Made by a program: the position numbers and the translations under genes
Part shown: positions 1-6,758 of the stretch, one piece after another
How positions within the stretch are numbered: the first letter of the stretch is position 1
Layout: each line of letters begins with the position of its first letter
The notes under the pieces: model-generated
Told to the model about the DNA's origin: nothing
What the model saw: only the letters and a program-made list of their open reading frames with translations
Databases searched by the model: none
NCBI GenBank assembly: GCA_965116665.1
Contig: OZ220709.1
Location: 3,472,001 to 3,536,000 of the forward strand
Length of the DNA: 64,000 nucleotides
Reading direction: 5' to 3'
Source: Aldehydirespirator sp965116665
GTDB lineage: Bacteria > Actinomycetota > Acidimicrobiia > Acidimicrobiales > Aldehydirespiratoraceae

Positions 1-703
1 GACCAAGAACGTGACGAGGCGCATTTAGGCCAGCTCCGAACAGAGCCTCGACCTGCTGCGTCAGCCTCTTCCAGTCGTCGGGCCGTTCCTGATGAACCCG
101 ATGACATAGGTTCCGCAGCACCTCGGCGGTGCGTCCTTCCCCGACACGAACGTCCACGGCACCGTGGTCAAGACGCGTTTCTGTCGCAGCGAGACCTGAC
201 ATCGGGGGGAGGAAGGCCACCCGCACGGCCGCTGCTGCGTCCGGCACGGGCATGCGCTCAGGCGTCTTGGCATCGCTAAGCCGCAGCGGCCGGCAATAGA
301 AGGACTCCTCGTTGGCATAGTCGAACTCAAGGCCACACCGCCATTCGCCAGTCTCGGCTACTCCTTCCACGATGATGTCCACCCGAATATTGGCTGTTCC
401 TCGCTTTCCGTCCGACTTGGTCTGTTCGCGCACTGACAACCCGCGCCACAGAAGCCTCGCACTAGGCACAGGTGCTGCGACTAGATCCCGGCGACCGACC
501 GTCACACCTGGCCGCTTGTCCGGAGCTGTCTTGCCGCCGTGCCTCTCGTTCCAGCGCCTGAGACCCACCTCCCAGAGCGCGAGAGCCTGCATCGCAGAGG
601 TCTTGCCCGAGTTGTTTGGACCCACAAAGACGACCGGGCTGCCTAGTTCGATCTTCTCCTCGGAGAAGCGCTTGAAGTTACAAACAGTGAGCCTTGTCAA
701 CAT
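1..703 (-). CDS. RecF/OLD-like AAA family ATPase, truncated by window edge
   Basis: The reading frame is open from an ATG at 701-703 to the left edge, giving 234 residues with no stop, so the 3' end lies outside the window. The N-terminus has the strand/turn layout of SMC/RecF/OLD ATPases (LTRLTVCNFKRF) followed by a Walker A motif GPNNSGKTS at about residues 29-37. Proteins of this class are ATPases of DNA repair or of defence nucleases such as OLD/GajA; the C-terminal half that would show a TOPRIM or other domain is missing here, so no function can be assigned. Composition looks a little less GC-rich than the neighbours, which may indicate transfer. It is convergent with nothing visible and stands alone. 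Confidence 0.75.
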   Translation of the reverse strand, partial: MLTRLTVCNFKRFSEEKIELGSPVVFVGPNNSGKTSAMQALALWEVGLRRWNERHGGKTAPDKRPGVTVGRRDLVAAPVPSARLLWRGLSVREQTKSDGKRGTANIRVDIIVEGVAETGEWRCGLEFDYANEESFYCRPLRLSDAKTPERMPVPDAAAAVRVAFLPPMSGLAATETRLDHGAVDVRVGEGRTAEVLRNLCHRVHQERPDDWKRLTQQVEALFGAGLNAPRHVLG

Positions 704-817
704 CGGGGGCCATCGTAATCCCTAGCCGCGAAGGAAGTTCTTGCGGCACCCCCCGCGAAGCCGGTGCCACTCTTGAGCACATGCACTGAAGCGGCGACAC
801 ACCAGACAGCCCAACGC

Positions 818-1270
818 CTACCGGGAGCCGTAGGACTGCTGGGGGACGCCTCTCATCAGCGAGAAGTGGCCCTGGACACCCCTCCAGGGGCCGTCGACGG
901 AGTCTCTGACCAGCACGAATGAGCAGCGGCCCGGTCGATCGAAGGGCTCGCCGTCCTCCGTGTAGCCGGTTGAGGTCCAGGTGACCATCACCGCGGCCAT
1001 CAGACGGTCCGGAGAGACGCGGGACCGCATCTTGGCGGTGAGCAGGACGAAATCGGTCATGGTGGGCCACACGTTGCGCCACTGGGCGTTCACGAAGTGC
1101 TCCACCCCCACCACCACATCGGTCCAGGTGCTGAAGCTGTTGACCTCGGGATCCATCATGGCTGCGGCGTCGTCGTAGCGGAGGTTGGCCACGTGGCCGG
1201 AGAACCGGTCCACCCACTCCTTGAGCGACTGCTCATCGGCGGTCAGATGCTCGCTTGCTGGGGTGCTCAT
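818..1270 (-). CDS. SnoaL-like / NTF2-fold protein
   Basis: A 150-residue protein with the features of the SnoaL/ketosteroid-isomerase-like alpha+beta barrel: an N-terminal helix (EQSLKEWVDRFSGHVANLRY), then DPEVNSFSTW and the C-terminal curved sheet ending in GVQGHFSLMRG. Such proteins act as small isomerases, cyclases or dehydratases, or only bind ligands; no catalytic residue can be assigned. It is the last gene of a minus-strand operon after the lactone oxidase (30 nt gap) and the aldolase-like gene, which suggests a role in the same small-molecule pathway. Start is the ATG at 1268-1270. The 704-817 stretch after it shows nothing recognisable. Confidence 0.7.
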   Translation of the reverse strand: MSTPASEHLTADEQSLKEWVDRFSGHVANLRYDDAAAMMDPEVNSFSTWTDVVVGVEHFVNAQWRNVWPTMTDFVLLTAKMRSRVSPDRLMAAVMVTWTSTGYTEDGEPFDRPGRCSFVLVRDSVDGPWRGVQGHFSLMRGVPQQSYGSR

Positions 1271-1299
1271 GGTGGGCTCCTGTCTCGCTCTGCTGAGGC

Positions 1300-2625
1300 T
1301 CAGGCGATCGGCCCGAGGACCCTATCGGTGTAGCTGTTGGAGAAAGTCCCGTCCGGGTCGAGCCCGGAGCGGACCCGCTGGAACCGGTCCCACTCGGGAT
1401 ACAGCGGGGCCAGGGAACGATGGTCGTGGAAGTGGAGCTTGCCCCAATGGGGCCGGCCGGAGTAGTCGGCCGCGATGGCCTCCACCCCCTGGAAGTAGGC
1501 CAGGTACGGCGTGCCCTTGTACATGTGGCAGGCGAACCAGCCCGAGTCCCGGCCGTAGCCGGTGGACAGCGCGATGTCGTCGGCGGCCGACACCCTGACC
1601 TCCACCGGGAAGGTCACCGGGGTGGACAGGCCCCGCACGAGAGCGCCGATGCGGCGAACAGCCTCGGGCACAGCCTCGACGGGAACGGCGTACTCCATCT
1701 CGTAGAACCGCACGAAGCGCCTCGACACGAACACCCGGTGGCTGGCATCGACGAAGTCCCGCTCGACGACCGCCCCCCGGGTGAGCCGGGACACCGCCGG
1801 CAGGCTCGACGGGAAGCGCCGGATAGCCCGGTTGGCCAGTCCGAACACGACGTTCTCGTAGAGGAGCTTGTCGCGGGCCCGTCCCAGCCGATGCTGGGGG
1901 CGGCGGGGTTCGCCGGTGCGGTTGTTGCGCTTCACGTGGGCGTGGCGCGATCCGGGCACCCAGAAGAACTCCATGTGGTCGTGGCCGGCCATGTGCTGCT
2001 CGAAGTTGTCGAGCAGGTCGTCGAGCGGCTCGACGGTCTCGGTGGCGTGCAGGTTGAAGGCGGGCACGCATTGCAGGGTCATCCGGGTGACGATGCCCAG
2101 CGCTCCGACCCCCACCCGGGCGACCTGCAGCAGCTCGGGTCGCTGGTGCTCGTCGCAACTGATGAGCTCGCCGCGGCCGTCGACGATGTCCATGCCGACG
2201 ATGCTGGTGGCCAGATTGCCGAGACCCAGGCCGGTGCCGTGGGTGGCGGTGGCGGTGGCGCCGGCCAGGGACTGCCGGGCGATGTCGCCCAGGTTGGGCA
2301 GGGCCAGCCCGGCCTCGTCCAGGCGGCGGCTGAGGGCGTCTAGGCGGATGCCGGCCTGCACGGTGACCCGGCCGGTGGCCGCGTCGATGCTCTCCACCGC
2401 GTCCATGCGGTCCAGCGACAGCAGGATCCCGGTGGTGCAGGCCGCTTCGGTGAAGGAGTGGCCCGCGCCGACCGCCTTCACGGTCATCCCGCCCCCGGCC
2501 GCCCGCCCCACGATGGCGGCCACCTCCTCCACCGAGCCCGGCCTCAGGACCTCGCGGGGCACGCACATCTGGTTGCCGGCCCAGTTGCGGAACGTGGCGG
2601 CGGGGCGGAGCGGCGGGATCCCCAT
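1300..2625 (-). CDS. D-arabinono-1,4-lactone / L-gulonolactone oxidase-like FAD enzyme
   Basis: A 441-residue flavoprotein of the VAO family. The FAD-binding half shows VGAGHSFTEAA and ATHGTGLGLGN (about residues 50-140), and the C-terminal ALO domain carries the HWGKLHF motif (about 395), a hallmark of aldonolactone oxidases and alditol oxidases. It should oxidise a sugar lactone or alditol with FAD; the exact substrate cannot be told. Length is normal for the family. It lies 9 nt downstream of the aldolase-like gene and upstream of the SnoaL-like gene in one operon, so a sugar-acid or hydroxy-acid degradation route is plausible. Confidence 0.85.
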   Translation of the reverse strand: MGIPPLRPAATFRNWAGNQMCVPREVLRPGSVEEVAAIVGRAAGGGMTVKAVGAGHSFTEAACTTGILLSLDRMDAVESIDAATGRVTVQAGIRLDALSRRLDEAGLALPNLGDIARQSLAGATATATHGTGLGLGNLATSIVGMDIVDGRGELISCDEHQRPELLQVARVGVGALGIVTRMTLQCVPAFNLHATETVEPLDDLLDNFEQHMAGHDHMEFFWVPGSRHAHVKRNNRTGEPRRPQHRLGRARDKLLYENVVFGLANRAIRRFPSSLPAVSRLTRGAVVERDFVDASHRVFVSRRFVRFYEMEYAVPVEAVPEAVRRIGALVRGLSTPVTFPVEVRVSAADDIALSTGYGRDSGWFACHMYKGTPYLAYFQGVEAIAADYSGRPHWGKLHFHDHRSLAPLYPEWDRFQRVRSGLDPDGTFSNSYTDRVLGPIA

Positions 2626-2634
2626 GGGTGAGCG

Positions 2635-3645
2635 TCACCAGTGGCGCAGATCGACGGGCCAGCGGTCGATCACGTCGTGGCCGTCCACCACCCAGTAGCA
2701 CTCGTGGCGGGCGACGGTCGGGTCGAGGTGCCCGGGCAGCAGCCTCACCCGATCGCCGACGGCCAGAGTACGGTCGGGATCGACCAGGGTGGTGTGCTCA
2801 TCGGACACGAACATCACCTCGCCGCCGGGCCACGACGGGGGACCGTGGTCCATGCCGAAGGCCTTGAGGCCGGCATCGGCCACCGCCCAGCGGCCGCCGG
2901 TCACCGAGATCACGGTGGCCAGCACCGACACCGCTATCTGGAACGGGCTGTCGAGGCGGGCGTAGTCGGTGTCGAGCAGGCAGAACGAGCCGGCCTGGAG
3001 CTCGGTCACCCATCGGTTCACCGCGAAGGTGCCGGTGCCGCCGCCCGACACCACGTCCCCGCCGACCGCGGCGTGAGCCTCGGCGAGCAGCTCCATCGAG
3101 GCCTGCACCCCGGCCGCCTTGGCGCCGGCATCGACCATCATCAGGTGGCCCTCGTAGCCCATCACGCCCCGGACCTCCAGCCCGGCGGCCCGGGCCGCGC
3201 CGGCCAGGCGTCCGGCGTCGCCGGGGTCGCAGCCGCAGCGCATCAGCCCGACGTTCACGTCGACCAGCACCTCGGGCACGCCGCCCGCGGCCGCGGCGGC
3301 GACGGTGGCGTCGGAGTCGACGGCCAGCGTGACCCGATGGCCGGCATCGACGAGGCGGCCCAGCCGCGACGCGTCCAGGACCTCGTTGGCCAGCAGCAGG
3401 TCGTGACCGAGCCCGGCCCCGGCCAGACCCTCCAGTTCCCGGATGGTGGCTGCACAGAATCCCTCGTGGCCGCCGGCGGCGAGGATGCCGGCGATGGCGG
3501 TGGACTTGAACGCCTTCACATGGGGTCGCAGCGACGATCCGGGCCATGCCGCGGCCATGGCCGCGACGTTGGCGTCGAACAGGCTGCGCTCCACGATCAG
3601 GCTCGGCGTGGGGAGCTGATCGAGGGTCTGCGGATCCGCAGTCAT
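2635..3645 (-). CDS. D-threonine aldolase / D-serine dehydratase-like PLP enzyme
   Basis: A 336-residue fold-type III PLP enzyme (alanine racemase N-terminal barrel plus D-serine dehydratase-like C-terminal domain). The PLP lysine sits in RPHVKAFKST near residue 45, phosphate/ligand segments include GGGTGTF, and the C-terminal metal site reads PGHLDPT. The H-x-D arrangement resembles D-threonine aldolases, whereas D-serine dehydratases of this family usually have H-x-C. It probably cleaves or dehydrates a D-beta-hydroxy amino acid. First gene of a minus-strand operon; its ATG (3643-3645) is 32 nt from the CTGTATACAG palindrome, which also serves the divergent LLM gene. Confidence 0.8.
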   Translation of the reverse strand: MTADPQTLDQLPTPSLIVERSLFDANVAAMAAAWPGSSLRPHVKAFKSTAIAGILAAGGHEGFCAATIRELEGLAGAGLGHDLLLANEVLDASRLGRLVDAGHRVTLAVDSDATVAAAAAGGVPEVLVDVNVGLMRCGCDPGDAGRLAGAARAAGLEVRGVMGYEGHLMMVDAGAKAAGVQASMELLAEAHAAVGGDVVSGGGTGTFAVNRWVTELQAGSFCLLDTDYARLDSPFQIAVSVLATVISVTGGRWAVADAGLKAFGMDHGPPSWPGGEVMFVSDEHTTLVDPDRTLAVGDRVRLLPGHLDPTVARHECYWVVDGHDVIDRWPVDLRHW

Positions 3646-3677
3646 GGGTCCTATCCGTTCAGGCGTCGATCGGATTG

Positions 3678-3687
3678 CTGTATACAG
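3678..3687. promoter_or_regulatory. GTATAC box 1 (perfect CTGTATACAG palindrome)
   Basis: A perfect 10-bp palindrome in the 47-bp divergent gap between the aldolase-like operon and the LLM oxidoreductase, ending 5 nt before the LLM ATG. It is the best copy of a motif repeated ten more times in this window, always upstream of genes. It may be an operator or a core promoter element. Confidence 0.6.
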
Positions 3688-3692
3688 GAATC

Positions 3693-4688
3693 ATGACTCT
3701 TACTCGCTTCGGGTTCAACATCCCCAGTTTCACGTACCTGGGCATCGACGACGCCGACCTGTTCAGCGCGGTGTGCGCGGCCGCGGCCACCGCCGAGAAC
3801 AGCGGATTCGACTCGCTGTGGGTGATGGACCACTTCCACCAGATACCGCCGATGGGTTCGGACCACGAGCCGATGCTGGAGCCCTACACGCTGCTGGCGG
3901 CCCTGGCCCCCTGGACCCGCACCGCGCGGCTCGGTGCTCTGGTCACTGGCGTCACCTACCGCAACCCCGCCCTGCTGGCCAAGACGGTCACCACCCTCGA
4001 CATCGTGTCGGGCGGGCGGGCCGTACTCGGCATAGGCGCCGCCTGGTTCGAGACCGAGCACATCGCCTACGGCTACGACTTCCCGCCGGTGGGTGAGCGC
4101 ATGAACCGGCTGGAGGACGCGGTGCGGATCTGCCGGGCCATGTTCGACGGCGGTCCGGCCTACCTGTCGGGAACCCACCACCGGGTGGCCGGAGCGTTGA
4201 ACCGGCCCCGACCGCTCACGGTGGGCGGGCCACCCATCCTGGTGGGCGGGGGCGGCGAGCGGCGAACGCTGCAGATCGCGGCCCGCCACGCCGACGCATG
4301 CAACATCTTCGGCGACCCGGCCGGGGTGCGCCACAAGCTCGACGTGCTCGAGGCTCACTGCGAGAAGGCCGGCCGCGATCCGGGCGAGATATCCAAGACC
4401 CGGCTCGGCGCGCTGGTCATGGCCGACACCGCCACCGACGCAGCCCGTCTCGGCGCGGAGCTGCGCCAGACCCGCAACATGAGCATGGAGAAGTACCGGG
4501 GGTACGCGCTGGAGGGCGACCGCGACAGCGTGTGCGAGCAGGTGGCGGCCCTGTTCGACGCCGGGCTCGACGGGCTGATCTTCAACGTGCACGACGCCAC
4601 CGACCTCGGCGCCATCGCCGAGGCCGGGGCAGTGCTGCGAGACAACTTCGGCGCCGCCCCGTCCGCAGAAGCTCCGTCTACAGAATGA
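3693..4688 (+). CDS. LLM class flavin-dependent (F420-type) oxidoreductase
   Basis: A 331-residue luciferase-like TIM-barrel oxidoreductase: N-terminal GFNIPSFT, then WVMDHFHQIPP, the cofactor loop LGIGAAWFETEH, and ILVGGGGERRTL before the last third. Actinobacterial members mostly use F420 or FMN and often act in degradation of heterocycles or terpenoids; the substrate is unknown. The ATG at 3693 is chosen because the operator-like palindrome ends just before it; an upstream extension would run through that palindrome. Little room is left for a Shine-Dalgarno, so the message could be leaderless. Followed by an MFS transporter after 49 nt, likely one transcript. Confidence 0.85.
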   Translation: MTLTRFGFNIPSFTYLGIDDADLFSAVCAAAATAENSGFDSLWVMDHFHQIPPMGSDHEPMLEPYTLLAALAPWTRTARLGALVTGVTYRNPALLAKTVTTLDIVSGGRAVLGIGAAWFETEHIAYGYDFPPVGERMNRLEDAVRICRAMFDGGPAYLSGTHHRVAGALNRPRPLTVGGPPILVGGGGERRTLQIAARHADACNIFGDPAGVRHKLDVLEAHCEKAGRDPGEISKTRLGALVMADTATDAARLGAELRQTRNMSMEKYRGYALEGDRDSVCEQVAALFDAGLDGLIFNVHDATDLGAIAEAGAVLRDNFGAAPSAEAPSTE

Positions 4689-4737
4689 GCGCCGCCCGTT
4701 ACGGCGCCATCACCAGCCAGCGGACGAGACTGCTCCG

Positions 4738-5943
4738 GTGACCCAGACATCGAGCGGCGGCCTGGCCGGCGAGCCGACCAGGCCGGTCACGTCACTCGTA
4801 TCGTCGGTGTCGTCGCAGACCGCGGCCATGTTCCCGGCGTTCGGCGCGGGCGCGCTGGCGCTGCAGATGGGCGACGACCTGGGTTTCACCGAGGCCGGCC
4901 TGGGCTCGGCGGTGGCCTTCTTCTTCCTGCTGGCCGCGGTGACCTCGCCCCACGCCGGGACGCTCACCGACCGGCTCGGCCCGCAACGGTCGCTGCGGGT
5001 GGCCAACACCCTCAGCGCCGCCGCGCTGCTGGGGATCGCTCTCGTGGTGCAGTCCTACTGGCTGCTGCTGGCCGCGCTGGGCGTCGGGGCGATCGGGCTG
5101 ACCGTCGCCGGGCCGGGCACCAAGACCATGGTGGCCCGAGGCACCGACGCCAGCCGGCACGGCCTGTTCTTCGGCGTCCAGGCCGCGGCAGTGCCGCTGT
5201 CGGTGTTCTTGGCCGGTCTGGCCGTGCCCGCCATCGGGCGGACGCTGGGGTGGCGCTGGGCGTTCGGCTTCGCGGTGGCCGTGCCGCTGACCGGCCTGCT
5301 GCTGGCTCCCGGCTACCGGGCCCGGCCCGGCCACACGGTCAGGACCGGGGGAGCCACCCGGGGCCTGAGCAGGATCGACTACGGACCGCTGAACCTGATC
5401 GGACTGGCCGCCGCGCTGGGGTCGGCCGCGGCTACGACCATGGCCGCCTTCTTCGTGTCGGCCGCCACCGACGCCGGTCTCGCCGAGGGCCTCGCGGGAG
5501 GCCTTCTGGCGGTGGCCAGCGGCCTGCCCATAGCCACCCGGATCGCGGCGGGATACCTGGCTGACCGTTTCGAGTCCGGGCACCTGCGGATCGTGTCGCT
5601 GCTGCTGGGCACCAGCACGCTCGGTTACCTGGCCGCGGCCACCGGCTCGGTAGTGCTGGTCCCGGCAGGAGCGATGTTCGCGCTCGGTGTCGGGTGGGCC
5701 TGGAGCGGGCTGATGGTCCATTCGGTGGTCCGGGCCTACCGGGACTCCCCCGGCGCGGCCACCGGCATGACCTCCGGCGGGCTCAACGTCGGCGGGGTGG
5801 TCGGCCCGTTCGCGTTCGGCCTGCTGGCCGAGCGGGTCTCCTACACCGCCGGGTTCCTGATGATCGCGGCCTGCGCCCTGCTGGCCGCCCTGGCCGCCGA
5901 CGCCGGCCGCCGACGCCTCATCCGCACCGGCGCCAACCCCTGA
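4738..5943 (+). CDS. MFS transporter
   Basis: A 401-residue, 12-segment major facilitator protein with the inter-helix loop 2-3 motif GTLTDRLGPQRSL and GYLADRFESG in the second half. Start is a GTG. It follows the LLM oxidoreductase directly and probably imports the compound that enzyme acts on, or exports its product. It belongs to the same general type as four other MFS proteins in this window, all placed beside catabolic genes. Substrate cannot be inferred. Confidence 0.85.
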   Translation: MTQTSSGGLAGEPTRPVTSLVSSVSSQTAAMFPAFGAGALALQMGDDLGFTEAGLGSAVAFFFLLAAVTSPHAGTLTDRLGPQRSLRVANTLSAAALLGIALVVQSYWLLLAALGVGAIGLTVAGPGTKTMVARGTDASRHGLFFGVQAAAVPLSVFLAGLAVPAIGRTLGWRWAFGFAVAVPLTGLLLAPGYRARPGHTVRTGGATRGLSRIDYGPLNLIGLAAALGSAAATTMAAFFVSAATDAGLAEGLAGGLLAVASGLPIATRIAAGYLADRFESGHLRIVSLLLGTSTLGYLAAATGSVVLVPAGAMFALGVGWAWSGLMVHSVVRAYRDSPGAATGMTSGGLNVGGVVGPFAFGLLAERVSYTAGFLMIAACALLAALAADAGRRRLIRTGANP

Positions 5944-5967
5944 AGGCCCGCCACACCGGCGGTTCCG

Positions 5968-6534
5968 CTACCAGGGGTTCGGCATGGAACGCCACACCTT
6001 GATCCTGTTCCGGGTCCTCTGCTCCTCGGTGCGGGCGGGTCGCCGGTGCAGGACGTTGAGCGGCGGGAGTCCCGCGGCCTGCCGGTCGAAGTGGCTCTTG
6101 ATCCGCCGAACCTCGTCGTGAAGGTCCTGCTCCAGCCAGTCACGCAGGTAGCGCTCCATCAGCGGGCCGTAGAAGCCCTTGAACCAGAAGCGATAGCTGT
6201 GGGTTACAAGCGAGCCGCGGCCGCGCGGCTCCACCACAAAACCGCCCCGCATCCACATCAGGCGGTCCGTGAGCCAGGGTCCGTCACTCTCGAAGGTGAC
6301 CGACCGCCACCGGTCGAGCTTGACCGACAGGCGCTGCTTGGGACTGCGGATACCCCGTATCGAGCCCTGGATCACCACATGGCCGGTGCCGTCGGCGTCG
6401 AGGGGCGGGTTGTCGTAGACCTTGGCGATCTTGCTGTCGAGGGTCCAGTAGGCCTGCAGGTCGCAGACGAACTCCAGCACCTCCCGCGGCGTGGCCGCCA
6501 CATGCACCGAGTCGTGCGCCAGCAGCACCAGCAC
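5968..6534 (-). CDS. SRPBCC-fold protein (polyketide cyclase/dehydrase-like)
   Basis: A 188-residue protein with the START/Bet v1-like helix-grip layout: N-terminal VHVAATPREVLEFVCDLQAYW, a central sheet with PRGRGSLVTHSYRF, and a long C-terminal helix (YLRDWLEQDLHDEVRRIKSHF). The fold binds hydrophobic ligands; no catalytic function can be named. It is convergent with the MFS gene (24-nt gap). The GTG at 6534 is the longest start; a start a few codons later is equally possible. Confidence 0.7.
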   Translation of the reverse strand: MLVLLAHDSVHVAATPREVLEFVCDLQAYWTLDSKIAKVYDNPPLDADGTGHVVIQGSIRGIRSPKQRLSVKLDRWRSVTFESDGPWLTDRLMWMRGGFVVEPRGRGSLVTHSYRFWFKGFYGPLMERYLRDWLEQDLHDEVRRIKSHFDRQAAGLPPLNVLHRRPARTEEQRTRNRIKVWRSMPNPW

Positions 6535-6631
6535 CCAACCTAGCCCGCCGTCCCGCCCCGAGGGCTCTTGATTCGAGGGGAGTTACGCTGCCAGGCCCAT
6601 TCACCGAAGTCCGCGACATCGCTAGGGAGTC

Positions 6632-6736
6632 CTAACCCGCTACCAGCTGCTGGACCCGCTGATGGGACACGCCCAGCATCCGGGCCGAGTCCCGTCGGGA
6701 CACACCTGCTTCCGCGAGCCGTAAGGCAGCGGCCCG
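6632..6736 (-). pseudogene. Remnant of a helix-turn-helix (antitoxin/repressor-like) gene
   Basis: Between an in-frame stop at 6737-6739 and the TAG at 6632-6634 there are 34 codons with no ATG, whose end reads VSRRDSARMLGVSHQRVQQLV. That is a convincing HTH recognition segment of the kind found at the C-terminus of HicB-like antitoxins or small repressors. With no start codon and no N-terminal domain it looks like the tail of a decayed gene. The rest of 6535-6758 holds nothing else I can recognise. Confidence 0.5.
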
Positions 6737-6758
6737 TTAACACCCGCATCGGGTCCCG

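Noticed and set aside
4675..4684. CCGTCTACAG as a twelfth operator upstream of the MFS gene
   Set aside because: Two mismatches to the palindrome and located inside the coding end of the LLM gene; too weak to count.
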